Program-made: the position numbers and the translations under genes
Shown: positions 47,047-56,131 of the stretch, one piece after another
Numbering within the stretch: position 1 is the first letter of the stretch
Layout: every line of letters starts with the position of its first letter
Assembly: GCA_027487845.1 (NCBI GenBank)
Contig: JAIYCV010000008.1
Coordinates: forward strand, 90,260-154,259
Length of the DNA stretch: 64,000 nucleotides
Origin: Flammeovirgaceae bacterium
GTDB taxonomy: Bacteria > Bacteroidota > Bacteroidia > Cytophagales > Cyclobacteriaceae
Direction of reading: 5' to 3'
Notes under the pieces: generated by a model
Told to the model about the DNA's origin: nothing
The model's database searches: none
The model's input: the letters and a program-made list of their open reading frames with translations, nothing else

Positions 47047-47767
47047 GCTTGTTCAATTCATTGTCAATCACAGAAAATACTTGCTCTTTTAACTCGTCAA
47101 CCTGTTCTAATTTTAAACCTTTTGTTTCAATAGGTTTATGGAAGATAACCTTAATCAGTTTGCGTGTTAAAAGCATTTCCTTTTGATCGGGCAAAATTAA
47201 CCAATTATTTGGCATGGTTACTGGCACGATAGGAATCTGTTTCTCGATGGCTGCCCGAAACGCGCCATCTTTAAAAGACGTTAGGCTAGGTGGTTTTTTT
47301 GAGTAGATGCCACCCTCAGGAAAAATCACTAAACTCTTGCCATCGTCAATGGCATCAATAGAAAGCTTTACCGCGTTACCTTTGCTCTTAATGCTGCTGC
47401 GATTAACAGTAATATGAAGCCTACTATACATAAAACCAAACAAGGGCACCGAAGCAATTTCGATCTTCCCGACAAAAATGGCATTCACCGGGTTGATGCC
47501 CATGGCGGGGATGTCCATATATGAAGTGTGATTAGGGCAAAAAACATATTGCCTTGCTGGATCTAACTTTTCTTCCATTTCTAATTTATAAGGAAGAAAA
47601 ACAAACGTGAACAATCCTTTTGCCCACCACCTATTTACGATGCCTGTTATCTTAAACTGGTTTGGAAAGGCAATTGGTATTAATAAAAATGGGAGAAAGA
47701 ATAGAAAAAGAAGAATGAAGATAGTGAACCCATAAATGGTGTAGAGGAGTTTTAGAAACTTCATCAT
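47018..47767 (-). CDS. 1-acyl-sn-glycerol-3-phosphate acyltransferase family protein (PlsC-like)
   Basis: A 249-residue membrane acyltransferase. A hydrophobic N-terminal span (about 8-35) precedes the HX4D motif H80-TSYM-D85 (PNHTSYMDI) and the second family motif VIFPEGGIYSKK. It transfers an acyl chain to lysophosphatidic acid in phospholipid synthesis, or to a related acceptor. It overlaps the upstream peptidase gene by 4 bases and the downstream gatC by 29 bases, forming a compact leftward operon. Confidence 0.88.
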   Translation of the reverse strand: MMKFLKLLYTIYGFTIFILLFLFFLPFLLIPIAFPNQFKITGIVNRWWAKGLFTFVFLPYKLEMEEKLDPARQYVFCPNHTSYMDIPAMGINPVNAIFVGKIEIASVPLFGFMYSRLHITVNRSSIKSKGNAVKLSIDAIDDGKSLVIFPEGGIYSKKPPSLTSFKDGAFRAAIEKQIPIVPVTMPNNWLILPDQKEMLLTRKLIKVIFHKPIETKGLKLEQVDELKEQVFSVIDNELNKHGYNTRNTG

Positions 47768-49086
47768 TTATTTATGGAATCCAGTTTCGGTATCAAAATG
47801 ATTTCGGTTTGCCTTCCATCAATATAGCGTACACCGTTCTCGTTAAAGTAGGCATCTTCCTCCAACGCAATCCTCACCTCTTTTTTCCACTCGGGAATGT
47901 TGACAGTACAGTTTAATTCAATAGAGTAAGCAGTGTTTAGATGCATAGGATAATCACCCGAAAATGGAACTCCGCCTTGCATATCCCACATACCTAACGT
48001 TGTGCCGGAGGCATGCCCATGATAGCCGATTGGATGGGTGTAAATGGAAGGAGTGATGCCTTGTTCAATAGCTTGTTTGCGTGACTCAGCCAGTATTTGA
48101 TTCCCTGTTTTCCCTTCTTTAAAATTGCCCGTAAAAATATCTTGAAGTTGGTTTCCCTTCTTGAAAGCATCTTTCAAGTATTGTGGCACATCTTTCTCCC
48201 CTGCTTTTAGAATGTAAGCATGTTGTTGTGTGTCCGTATTCAATCGAAGATAGGTGATACCGAAATCTACGTGCAACAAATCGCCCGGTTGGATAACACT
48301 GGATTTTGAGTCGGTCTGGCGTTGTATCTCAACTGAAGGATGAAACCAAGTATCCAACTTTAGTCTTTTTATTTCTTCGCGGTACCACCATACAACATCT
48401 TCTGTGGTGGTTACTCCCGGTTGAATTACTTTATCTGAAAAACCTTCAGCAATGAGTTGATGAGCAATCCTGCAAATCTGTGGATAGATGGCCATCTCTT
48501 TTTCCGTGCGGGTCTCTAGCCAACTTACTGCCAGCTGTTGTGCGGAGCTGATATTCTTTTTTAACGCAGGAGCAATTGAAGAAATTAGTTTATCGTAATC
48601 ATTGGCGGTTAAGCCATCTGCATGGCCGTAATGTTCAGCTTTATTGACACCTATCTTTTTAGGATTACGTTCGTTGATGAGCTTGCCCAATTGCGCCCAC
48701 TGGTTGGGCTGCTCTTCAGGGTTCCACGATTTCTTGAATACGGTACCGACATCGTATCTGGCAACAGCCAAATATTCCAATCCTTGATCTGTGCCGTTAA
48801 CAGCCTTCCCTTTATCAAAAATCAGCAACATGGTAGTGCGCCTGGCGGCCAGCCAGGTGCCAGGTAACATTGTCCTTAAAACGGGATCTTCGTTATTTTC
48901 ACGGGAAATCAACACCCACATGTCAAAGCCCTCCCTGCGCATCAGCGCTGGCAATGTGTTGCGCAATCGATCATCTAAAATTTCATCGATTACCTTGGCT
49001 TGTTCGCGTTGAGAAAGGATGAGAGGGTATTGGGCAAGTAAGTAGTTAAACGAAAATACTAATAAGAGTGCTAGGTAATGCTTCAT
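47764..49086 (-). CDS. Exported M24 metallopeptidase (Xaa-Pro aminopeptidase-like)
   Basis: A 440-residue protein with a signal peptide (MKHYLALLLVFSFNYLLAQ). The N-terminal half resembles the creatinase-like domain (LPALMRREGFDMWVLISRENNEDP). The C-terminal pita-bread domain has the metal ligands in order: Asp in LHVDFGITY, Asp in NTDTQQHAY, His in HPIGYHGHASG, Glu in YSIELNC and Glu in RQTEIILIP. It probably removes N-terminal residues from peptides in the periplasm. Its 3' end overlaps plsC. Confidence 0.85.
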   Translation of the reverse strand: MKHYLALLLVFSFNYLLAQYPLILSQREQAKVIDEILDDRLRNTLPALMRREGFDMWVLISRENNEDPVLRTMLPGTWLAARRTTMLLIFDKGKAVNGTDQGLEYLAVARYDVGTVFKKSWNPEEQPNQWAQLGKLINERNPKKIGVNKAEHYGHADGLTANDYDKLISSIAPALKKNISSAQQLAVSWLETRTEKEMAIYPQICRIAHQLIAEGFSDKVIQPGVTTTEDVVWWYREEIKRLKLDTWFHPSVEIQRQTDSKSSVIQPGDLLHVDFGITYLRLNTDTQQHAYILKAGEKDVPQYLKDAFKKGNQLQDIFTGNFKEGKTGNQILAESRKQAIEQGITPSIYTHPIGYHGHASGTTLGMWDMQGGVPFSGDYPMHLNTAYSIELNCTVNIPEWKKEVRIALEEDAYFNENGVRYIDGRQTEIILIPKLDSINK

Positions 49087-49121
49087 AGGTAAAATTTATC
49101 CCTAAAGATAAATTTTACTTT

Positions 49122-49772
49122 CTAAAATCTATAAAAAACAAATATGCCTGTTGCTGCTCCAGTTCTTGCCCTAAAGTTCATTGACGACCCTGATGTTTCA
49201 TTTTTGACACCGGGTGAAATAGTGGTGTTTTTATTTAATAGATATGAGTAAGCAAAATTCATGTTAGCTTCCGCGGAAAGATAAAGTTTTTCAGAGATGG
49301 CGAAACGAATCCCTAAAAATGGAAGAATTGAAGCTCCATAGCTCCTTCTATCATATATATTTTGGCTAACTACATTATTATTGATTGAGTTATCTTCTTG
49401 ATAGTTGATACTATAAGTTGGGCCAAGGTCAAATCCGTAATACCAAACCCAACGTTGGGCAACTTTTGTTTGCCATTCTTTGCCTATAGTTGGGGCAATA
49501 AACACATTGCTGCTCGTATAGCCGTAACTTGAAAGGTTTGGCCAATTATCCATATTAATAGAAAAGTTTAACGAATAGCGATTTGCTCGGGTTGGAGTCT
49601 TTTGCACTTTATAAATGAAATTGTAAGAACTGTTGTTGTTGGAATTAAATATCCCGTTGAATACGATGTTGGTATTGAAACCAATATCATGTGAGGGTTC
49701 TTTTTTTTCATCTTGACCGAATGCATAACTGCTTAAAATCGCGAAGGCAATAAAGGTAAATTTTGTTTTCAT
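49122..49772 (-). CDS. Hypothetical outer-membrane beta-barrel protein
   Basis: No named family is recognised. Start at ATG 49772 gives a signal peptide (MKTKFTFIAFAILSSYAFG); an ATG at 49808 would place 12 extra residues before it. The mature part of about 195 residues alternates polar and aromatic residues in likely strands (RYSLNFSINMDNWP, WVWYYGFDLGPTYSINYQ, LYLSAEANMNFAYSYLL) and ends in Phe (FVFYRF), as outer-membrane barrels do. Asn-rich turns occur. It is a small porin-like or structural barrel at best guess. Confidence 0.6.
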   Translation of the reverse strand: MKTKFTFIAFAILSSYAFGQDEKKEPSHDIGFNTNIVFNGIFNSNNNSSYNFIYKVQKTPTRANRYSLNFSINMDNWPNLSSYGYTSSNVFIAPTIGKEWQTKVAQRWVWYYGFDLGPTYSINYQEDNSINNNVVSQNIYDRRSYGASILPFLGIRFAISEKLYLSAEANMNFAYSYLLNKNTTISPGVKNETSGSSMNFRARTGAATGIFVFYRF

Positions 49773-49844
49773 AAGTTTTAGGTTTTGCTGGTGGCATGAA
49801 AAATTCATGCCAAAAAATTCAACGTGTGTAAGTTGGGGTTATTA

Positions 49845-51041
49845 TTATTTCCAGAAAGGGATGGTAAGTTTTTTTTCTATCCCTCGAAAGAATGTCTCTC
49901 CTTGTATTTCCACGATAACTTGATTTTTACCCTTTGGCAAGGTATCGATAGATATGTAGGCAATGATACCGTATTGATTCGATGACTTACGTTCATAGGC
50001 AAACCAATCAGGACTAATTTTAATTGAATCATTCAACGAGACGCTCACGATCTCCGAGAACACCTTTTTATCAGTGGTTGCAATACTTGAATCGTATTTT
50101 GCCAGATAAGGAACGAAGAGTTTTAAGTAATCGTCTTTTATTATGTCGGATTGAATACAAGCCCAACGGACTTTTTCTTCGGAAGGAAACTTATCAAGAT
50201 AACGCCACTCGGATAGCCGAGTTATATCTTGATCTTCACCGACTGTTGCATTGTATTTTCGTTGATCAAAAATATCTTGGAAACGAAGTACTTCTCGAAC
50301 TGATTCGAAAGTGAGGAGTAATGAAACTGCCAATAAAAAAGCAAAGAATAAGCTCACTTTCCACCGCTGGATATTAGATGAAATTATTTGCAGATATGGC
50401 CGGTAGATAAAGCCAAGGCTAATGACATTGAAGAACCAGTAAATGGGTAAGAAAATCATCCCTATCCACTTGTTTCTTCGTAACATACCTACCGTAAATA
50501 AATCGAATAAGTATAGACCAAACAGAGGGAATGAAATCTCCAATGGAAAATGGGCAAACTCGAATAAATTGCCAAGCGCGAAACCTGTTGCGATAAGTCC
50601 AGTAAATGAAATAGCGAAAAGAAATGATCCTAAAAAGACGAGGCCGCTAAACTGGTCCAGCACCACTATTTGCCTCGTGAGGTTGATTGTATTTGTTTCT
50701 TTCAAATAGCGCTCGTTAAGCTTAAGCTTTTTAAAATTGATGCCCGCGGGGAAGACACTTCTCAAGCATACCAGCCCAATCCAAAACCCTCGCAATAACA
50801 AATGAAGAATAAAACCAACAGAAACACCTCTAAGCACCAAGACGAAAATTATTACACCCTCCCTCAGACCTGAGAAAGTTGTTATCTCTTCGTAGTAAAT
50901 GCCAGTCTTAATGACAACTTCCACCAACTGAAACAACGAGAAAATTGCTCCACCCGAAATTATTATCTCTGCCTCCCAAGAGTTTTCTTGAAGATGCTTG
51001 AGCCACTTAGGGGTTTTCAATTTGGAGGGTTGTTCTTCCAT
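49845..51041 (-). CDS. Hypothetical polytopic membrane protein
   Basis: A 398-residue protein of unrecognised family. Six or so hydrophobic spans lie between about residues 25 and 245 (for example IIFVLVLRGVSVGFILHLLL, VFLGSFLFAISFTGLIATGF, VSLFFAFLLAVSLLL). The last 150 residues are hydrophilic and probably extracytoplasmic, with a beta-rich end (QVIVEIQGETFF). There is no catalytic motif. It is separated from the thioesterase gene by 3 bases, so the two probably share a transcript. Confidence 0.7.
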   Translation of the reverse strand: MEEQPSKLKTPKWLKHLQENSWEAEIIISGGAIFSLFQLVEVVIKTGIYYEEITTFSGLREGVIIFVLVLRGVSVGFILHLLLRGFWIGLVCLRSVFPAGINFKKLKLNERYLKETNTINLTRQIVVLDQFSGLVFLGSFLFAISFTGLIATGFALGNLFEFAHFPLEISFPLFGLYLFDLFTVGMLRRNKWIGMIFLPIYWFFNVISLGFIYRPYLQIISSNIQRWKVSLFFAFLLAVSLLLTFESVREVLRFQDIFDQRKYNATVGEDQDITRLSEWRYLDKFPSEEKVRWACIQSDIIKDDYLKLFVPYLAKYDSSIATTDKKVFSEIVSVSLNDSIKISPDWFAYERKSSNQYGIIAYISIDTLPKGKNQVIVEIQGETFFRGIEKKLTIPFWK

Positions 51042-51044
51042 ACC

Positions 51045-51596
51045 TCAAAATTTAATCACACACCGTTCATCTTTCAGAAGTGTGTTTGCACTTGCTACTT
51101 GCTCAAAAGATACCCGATCGTCCATAGCAGCTTTTATTTGGTTTCTGATTTTTTTCAAGTTCATGGCTTCGATAAAGCGCTTCACTTCTTCGTTGTTTTC
51201 GAGAATCAGTTTCGGCACGAGTGTGGGTTGGTCATCTTCACCCTTGGCCACCATGGTAAAGTAGGAGGAGTTGGTATGTTTTACTAATCGTTGTTTTACA
51301 TTCTCGGCAATCACACGAATTCCAATAATTAATGAAGTTTTTCCAACATAATTTACGGAAGCATGAAGGGAAACTAAATCGCCCACTTCTACGGGTTGGA
51401 GAAATTCCACATTTTCAACAGAAACGGTTACGCAATAAGTTCCAGCATGTTTGCTCGCGCATACGTACGCGACCTTGTCCATCAGCGAAAGCAAAATGCC
51501 TCCGTGAATTTTACCGCCAAAGTTGGCATAGGAAGGAATCATCAACTCGGTGATGGTGGTTTGTGATTCGCGCACAGATTGGGCTTCGATAGTCAT
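51045..51596 (-). CDS. Acyl-CoA thioesterase, hotdog fold
   Basis: A 183-residue protein of the YciA/BFIT-like acyl-CoA thioesterase group. The hotdog core shows ANFGGKIHGGILLSLMDKVAYVCASKHAG, with the catalytic-type Asp in LMDKVAY, then VSVENVEFLQPVEVGDLVSLHASVNYVGKTSLIIGI. It hydrolyses acyl-CoA to free acid and CoA. A helical tail of about 50 residues follows the core. A short repeat element touches its start codon. The hypothetical membrane protein gene follows by 3 bases. Confidence 0.88.
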   Translation of the reverse strand: MTIEAQSVRESQTTITELMIPSYANFGGKIHGGILLSLMDKVAYVCASKHAGTYCVTVSVENVEFLQPVEVGDLVSLHASVNYVGKTSLIIGIRVIAENVKQRLVKHTNSSYFTMVAKGEDDQPTLVPKLILENNEEVKRFIEAMNLKKIRNQIKAAMDDRVSFEQVASANTLLKDERCVIKF

Positions 51597-51637
51597 GTTA
51601 GATTGTAGATGTAAGAATTCCTTATGTTAAAACTAAC
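51597..51637. repeat. Word-repeat element (GTTAGATTGTAGATGTAAG) at the thioesterase start
   Basis: GTTAGATTGTAGATGTAAG (51597-51615) faces CTTATGTTAAAACTAAC (51621-51637), an imperfect inverted pair with a short loop. It begins directly at the start codon of the leftward thioesterase gene. Confidence 0.45.
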
Positions 51638-51654
51638 ATTTCGTACTCAAACTC

Positions 51655-53013
51655 TCAAATCTTCGCTGCCGAGTCTAACAAGAGTTTTTTACTTAATGCC
51701 TTAAACCTTATAAACATTGCAGTAGCTGTCAAAGTCAGGCCGATGAGCAATCCCATCCAAATCCCATTGGCTCCAAAATTCATTTTAAAACCAAGCCAAT
51801 AGCCAAGCGGCAAGCCAATGATCCAATAAGCAACGAAAATAAACAGCGAAGGAATTTTTACGTCTTGAAGGCCGCGCAGTGCCCCCGCGCAAACTACTTG
51901 TGCTCCGTCCGATAGCTGAAAAAATCCTGCAATGATGATGAGTGGTGCTGCGATGGCGATCGCCTCTACATCATTTACATAAAGGAGTGGAAGAATGTTT
52001 CTCCCCGCAATAAAAATGATGGCCCATACAGTCATAAATGCCATTGCCATCAATAGCAAGGTGTAAGCAACCGTGCGGAGTTTTTCAATATCTTTTTTGC
52101 CACGCTCGTTGCTTACGCGAATGGTGGCTGCTGCTGCAAGACCTGACGTAGTCATATAACTGATGGTTGCCAGATTGAGCGCTATTTGGTGAGCGGCTAA
52201 TGTTTTGGCTCCTAGCCATCCCATCATAATGGCAGAGAAATCGAATGCTGCCGCTTCAAAAATAAACTGAACCCCGGCAGGTAAGCCAATGTGCAACATC
52301 TTCGACAACAGTTTACCTGAATAATTCCCGATTGCAAATCCTGCTTTATAGTTCTTAAATAGGGTTGAATAAAAGATAACCCCCGCCATTGCGGCAGCCA
52401 TGAATATACGCGAAATGAGCGTTGCCCAGCCTGCACCCATTAACCCCATGGCGGGGAAACCCACGTGGCCATAAATCAAAATGTAACACAACAATAAATT
52501 CAACAAGTTGCTGATGATGGTTACGATCATGGGTATGCGGGTGTGCGAAAGTGCCTCCGAGAACTGCCTGAAAGTTTGGAATAACAACGCAGGTATCAGA
52601 GAAAAAGTGGTGATACTCAAATAAGGAATGGCAAGGGCTACAACTTCTTCTGGCTGATCGATGTGGTATAATAAATTCTTTGCGATGATGACAATACCAA
52701 CCAGTATAATACTGTTGGTGAAGTTGATCAACAAGCCGTGCTTCAACGTTTCCGTTATGTTTTTGTCATTGTGTTCGCCTTGTGCGGAGGCAATAATTGG
52801 GGTCATAGCGTATGACACGCCAATCCCGAAAAGGAGAAGCACATTAAATACAACATTTGCCAAAGAAGCTGCAGCCAATGATTCTGCTCCTACATGTCCG
52901 ACCATTATGCTGTCGGTAACACCCATCATAACATGACCTAGCTGACTTAACATGACCGGGTATGCCAACTGAAAACTAGGTTTAATATGCGGAAAATATT
53001 TTTGAAAGGGCAT
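51655..53013 (-). CDS. MATE family efflux transporter
   Basis: A 452-residue protein with twelve predicted spans arranged as two six-helix halves. The N-terminus has AYPVMLSQLGHVMMGVTDSIMVGHVGAESLAAASLAN, the NorM-like first helix pair; later LPAGVQFIFEAAAFDFSAIMMGWLGAKTLAAHQIALN marks the second half. It would export cationic drugs or metabolites in exchange for Na+ or H+. It follows the Nudix gene on the same strand; the gap between them carries GGTCGATGGT-type repeat words. Confidence 0.92.
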   Translation of the reverse strand: MPFQKYFPHIKPSFQLAYPVMLSQLGHVMMGVTDSIMVGHVGAESLAAASLANVVFNVLLLFGIGVSYAMTPIIASAQGEHNDKNITETLKHGLLINFTNSIILVGIVIIAKNLLYHIDQPEEVVALAIPYLSITTFSLIPALLFQTFRQFSEALSHTRIPMIVTIISNLLNLLLCYILIYGHVGFPAMGLMGAGWATLISRIFMAAAMAGVIFYSTLFKNYKAGFAIGNYSGKLLSKMLHIGLPAGVQFIFEAAAFDFSAIMMGWLGAKTLAAHQIALNLATISYMTTSGLAAAATIRVSNERGKKDIEKLRTVAYTLLLMAMAFMTVWAIIFIAGRNILPLLYVNDVEAIAIAAPLIIIAGFFQLSDGAQVVCAGALRGLQDVKIPSLFIFVAYWIIGLPLGYWLGFKMNFGANGIWMGLLIGLTLTATAMFIRFKALSKKLLLDSAAKI

Positions 53014-53078
53014 TTGGTCGATGGTAATTTTCAGATTAAACTAATTCCATCCTATTGACGATGGTCTTTGGTCTTTAA
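53014..53078. repeat. Word-repeat element (GACCAAAGACC dialect), Nudix-MATE gap
   Basis: On the minus strand the bases read as AAAGACCAAAGACCATCGTC in the end of the Nudix CDS and TTACCATCGACC just before the MATE ATG. The copies are direct rather than inverted. The KDHRQ tail of the Nudix protein is coded by the repeat. Confidence 0.5.
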
Positions 53079-53606
53079 ATAAAACAATTTCAAAATGCCC
53101 ATCACGCTTAAGCTGTCTGTTATTTTTCCGTCCAGCACTAGTTGCAGTGCTTCTCTGAAGGGCAGCTTCCACACTTTCATATCCGCTTCTGTGTCTTCTC
53201 GTTCCATGTCACCGGCAGTTAATTCTTCTGCCAGAAAAATAAAACCTTCTTCATCCGATACGGAGTTCGACAGGTGTGCTCGTTGAATTATTGTCCACTT
53301 TTCAGCTACCAATCCAATTTCTTCTTTTAATTCACGTTTGGCCGATTCAAGTACCTCCGTTCCCTTTGGCCCACCGCCCTCTGGTATTTCCCAACTCCAT
53401 TCGTTTAGTGGATAGCGATGTTGTCCTACTAGCCAAATGTTGTCATCTTTATCTAACGCAATTACTCCGATGGCCGTATTCTTAAAATGTACTTTGCCGT
53501 AGATGCCTCTGCCGCCTCCGGGATTAATTACCTGATGCTCCTCCAGTTTAATCCAAGGATTATCGTAAACTTTTTCTGTTGAGAGGGTCGTCCACTTATT
53601 TTGCAT
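53052..53606 (-). CDS. Nudix hydrolase, ADP-ribose pyrophosphatase-like
   Basis: A 184-residue Nudix protein. The box lies at about 77-99 (EGGGPKGTEVLESAKRELKEEIG). The catalytic R91, E92, E95 and E96 are present, but the first Glu of Gx5Ex7REUxEExGU is Thr here, with a Glu one position later. Surrounding residues (WLVGQHRYPLNEWSWEIPEGG) are those of ADP-sugar pyrophosphatases. It probably clears ADP-ribose or a similar nucleoside diphosphate compound. Its C-terminal KDHRQ is encoded by repeat words. Confidence 0.87.
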   Translation of the reverse strand: MQNKWTTLSTEKVYDNPWIKLEEHQVINPGGGRGIYGKVHFKNTAIGVIALDKDDNIWLVGQHRYPLNEWSWEIPEGGGPKGTEVLESAKRELKEEIGLVAEKWTIIQRAHLSNSVSDEEGFIFLAEELTAGDMEREDTEADMKVWKLPFREALQLVLDGKITDSLSVMGILKLFYLKTKDHRQ

Positions 53607-53612
53607 AAAGAA

Positions 53613-53696
53613 AATTCAAGAATCAAAGTTCAAGATTCAAATCGGTATCATAAGCAGTTTTGAATTAAAAATTTTGAGTTTTGAATATGAACTTTG
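53613..53696. repeat. Word-repeat element 8 (TTCAAGATTC dialect) between Nudix and rnhB
   Basis: The left arm (53613-53642) repeats AATTCAAGAATCAAAGTTCAAGATTC words; the right arm (53658-53696) repeats the complement as TTTTGAAT and TGAACTTTG words. It lies between divergent genes and starts 6 bases from the Nudix ATG. Confidence 0.65.
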
Positions 53697-53717
53697 CCTT
53701 GTAGCTTGCATCCGTTT

Positions 53718-54323
53718 ATGCTCAAATCTTCGTTCACGAAAGACAAAATAGAAGCAGGGTGCGATGAAGTAGGCCGTGGTTGTTTGGCGGGCCCTGTTGT
53801 TGCCGCTGCTGTTATCCTGCCAAAGAAATACAAACACAAACTACTTACGGATTCAAAACAATTGACCAAATCTGAAAGAGATAGTTTAGAAGTGGATATT
53901 AAACGTGATGCCATAGCATGGGCTATTGCCGAAGTAAGTAATGAAGAGATCGATGTGATCAATATCTTAAATGCGTCTTTCAAAGCCATGCATCGCGCGA
54001 TTGACCAGCTTACCACGCAACCCGAATTTTTATTGATTGACGGAAACAGATTTAATCCATATGAAAATTTGCCTTTTCAATGTATTGTGAAAGGTGATTC
54101 TAAATACCTATCGATTGCGGCCGCATCCGTATTGGCAAAAACCTATCGTGATAAATTGATGAGCGCGCTACATAAACAATATCCCGTGTATGGATGGAAT
54201 ACCAATGTTGGCTACCCGACCATGGAACACCGAAATGGAATCAGAGCATTCGGCATTACACCTTATCATCGAAAATCATTTCAACTATTGCCTGCTCAGT
54301 TGGAACTTGATTTCAAATCTTGA
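53718..54323 (+). CDS. rnhB: Ribonuclease HII
   Basis: Removes RNA from RNA-DNA hybrids and misinserted ribonucleotides. Start at ATG 53718 gives 201 residues; a TTG at 53694 would extend into a repeat. The catalytic D16-E17 lie in GCDEVGRGCLAGPVV, further acidic residues in LLIDGNRF and in VLAKTYRDKLM. The final FKS codons and the TGA stop are built of repeat words (TTCAAATCTTGA) that continue into the gap. Confidence 0.95.
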   Translation: MLKSSFTKDKIEAGCDEVGRGCLAGPVVAAAVILPKKYKHKLLTDSKQLTKSERDSLEVDIKRDAIAWAIAEVSNEEIDVINILNASFKAMHRAIDQLTTQPEFLLIDGNRFNPYENLPFQCIVKGDSKYLSIAAASVLAKTYRDKLMSALHKQYPVYGWNTNVGYPTMEHRNGIRAFGITPYHRKSFQLLPAQLELDFKS

Positions 54324-54357
54324 ACTTTTAAACCTTGAACTTTAAATCTTGAATTTC
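54312..54357. repeat. Word-repeat element 9 (TCTTGAAC dialect), rnhB-NRDE gap
   Basis: Four direct copies of a CTTGAACTTT-type word, the complement of the left arm at 53613-53642. One arm only. It supplies the rnhB stop codon and ends 5 bases before the next ATG. Confidence 0.65.
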
Positions 54358-54362
54358 TAAAA

Positions 54363-55130
54363 ATGTGCCTTATCTTTTTCTCGATCAATAATCACCCTAA
54401 CTACAAATTGGTAATTGCTGCAAATCGTGATGAATTTTACAATCGTAAAACAGCAACGGCTTCTTTCTGGGAGGACCACCCTACTGTTTTAGGCGGTCGT
54501 GATTTAGAAGCACAAGGCAGCTGGATGGCCATAACAACCGATGGTAAAATTGCTATGGTCACAAATTATCGGGATCCTCAAAACATCAATCCTCATGCAC
54601 CTTCGCGTGGGCAATTGATTTCGGATTATTTGGCGGGTTCGAAAAATGGGCTCGATTATTTGAATGAAATTGAACCTAACGCTAAACTATACAATGGGTT
54701 TAACTTGGTTGTCGGTTCCGTGGATCACCTCTGGTATTTATCAAACTATAAGATGGGGATTGATTCGCTAACAAAAGGTTTCTTTGGCCTTAGCAATCAT
54801 TTGTTGCAAACACCTTGGCCAAAAGTGGAAGCTGGTAAAAAAATTCTTAACCCGTTGCTAAAACAAGATGAAATTAAAGCCGAGCAACTGCTCGATGCAA
54901 TGTATAATGAAGTGCGGGCAACAGAAGACCGGTTGCCACAAACAGGACTATCAATAGAACGCGAGCGAGCGTTGTCATCAATGTTCATAAAAACGGACAA
55001 CTATGGTACACGGTGTTCTACAGCCCTGCTAGTAGATTGTGATAACCATGTTGAATTTGTTGAACGTGTCTATGATTTATCAAACTTCTCTTTTGTGGAT
55101 CATACTTTTAAATTCAAAATTGTGGGATGA
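54363..55130 (+). CDS. NRDE family protein (TANGO2-like)
   Basis: A 255-residue protein with the family signature at the N-terminus: MCLIFFSINNHPNYKLVIAANRDEFYNRKT, with Cys2 and the NRDE motif at 21-24. TANGO2 relatives in eukaryotes are linked to haem or lipid handling, but a bacterial role is not established. The Cys next to Met could become an N-terminal nucleophile if Met is removed; this is speculation. The stop overlaps the next gene by 4 bases (ATGA). Confidence 0.85.
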   Translation: MCLIFFSINNHPNYKLVIAANRDEFYNRKTATASFWEDHPTVLGGRDLEAQGSWMAITTDGKIAMVTNYRDPQNINPHAPSRGQLISDYLAGSKNGLDYLNEIEPNAKLYNGFNLVVGSVDHLWYLSNYKMGIDSLTKGFFGLSNHLLQTPWPKVEAGKKILNPLLKQDEIKAEQLLDAMYNEVRATEDRLPQTGLSIERERALSSMFIKTDNYGTRCSTALLVDCDNHVEFVERVYDLSNFSFVDHTFKFKIVG

Positions 55131-55981
55131 AGAAAGATAATACGCCTTTAACTCAGCGAATAGTTCGCACGGTTTATCCTGTGCTCGAAAAAGTTGTTCC
55201 ATCGCTGGCGCACAAATGGTTCATCTATATATTCTTTACGCCATTGCGTTACGAGATGCCAGAAAAAGAAAGGGACATTGCGGTCAAGGCAGCTCTTTCT
55301 TCGTTGGTAGTAAATGGCAAAAGGATTCAAATTTATTCGTGGGGCGAAGGCCCGATGGTGTTGTTAGTGCACGGCTGGGCAGGTAGAGGTACGCAATTCA
55401 GAAAAATTATTCCTGCGTTGGTTAAAGCGGGCTATCGCGTAGTTGGTTTTGATGGCCCAGCGCACGGAAAGTCAGACGGAAAACAAACCAATATTTCAGA
55501 TTTCTCAGAAGTTTTAAAACAGATCATTAAAAAAGAAGGTGAGCCCGTGGCGGCAATAGCGCATTCTTTTGGAGGAGCCGCCACTCTCTTTGGCATCATG
55601 AATGGTCTACCGATAAAAAGACTAATCAATATCGCCAGCCCTACCATTGGCGATGGCATTATTGGGAATTTCTTGCGAGCTTTAAATGCTTCGCCAGCAT
55701 CCGCGAAAGCGCTTAAAGACTATGTGCTAAAAACAACCGGCAAAGACTTCGACTACTTTTCAGCCTTACACAGTGTGCGAAATTTGCCAAATCCCATTTC
55801 GTTATTATTAATTCATGATGAAAATGACAGGGACGTGTTTATTGAACATCCAATCGCATTATTAAAAGTCTATCGGCAGGCCGAGTTTTTGCGAACATCA
55901 GGCTTGGGTCATGCCCGCATTTTGCGCGATCAAAAAGTCATTGACACCTGCCTTAAATTTATCCGCGAAGGCGATTTGTAA
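55127..55981 (+). CDS. Alpha/beta hydrolase
   Basis: A 284-residue serine hydrolase. The oxyanion segment is LLVHGWAGRG, the nucleophile elbow is A-H-S147-F-G-G, and likely acid and base residues are the Asp in LIHDENDRDVF and the His in GLGHARIL. The N-terminal 60 residues are an extra helical segment that may contact membrane. The substrate is not evident. It is translationally coupled to the NRDE gene. Confidence 0.85.
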   Translation: MKKDNTPLTQRIVRTVYPVLEKVVPSLAHKWFIYIFFTPLRYEMPEKERDIAVKAALSSLVVNGKRIQIYSWGEGPMVLLVHGWAGRGTQFRKIIPALVKAGYRVVGFDGPAHGKSDGKQTNISDFSEVLKQIIKKEGEPVAAIAHSFGGAATLFGIMNGLPIKRLINIASPTIGDGIIGNFLRALNASPASAKALKDYVLKTTGKDFDYFSALHSVRNLPNPISLLLIHDENDRDVFIEHPIALLKVYRQAEFLRTSGLGHARILRDQKVIDTCLKFIREGDL

Positions 55982-56131
55982 CAATTTTTCCTTCAAGCCG
56001 TCATACTTTTGACATCAATTTTCAGTTTAGCCTCGAGATTACGGTATTTTTTCACCTTTTTTGGGTAAAAATGAAACTAATTGTGCTCCATACAGTTCAA
56101 AGACAAGTAGAATATTGAGTAAATAATCCCT

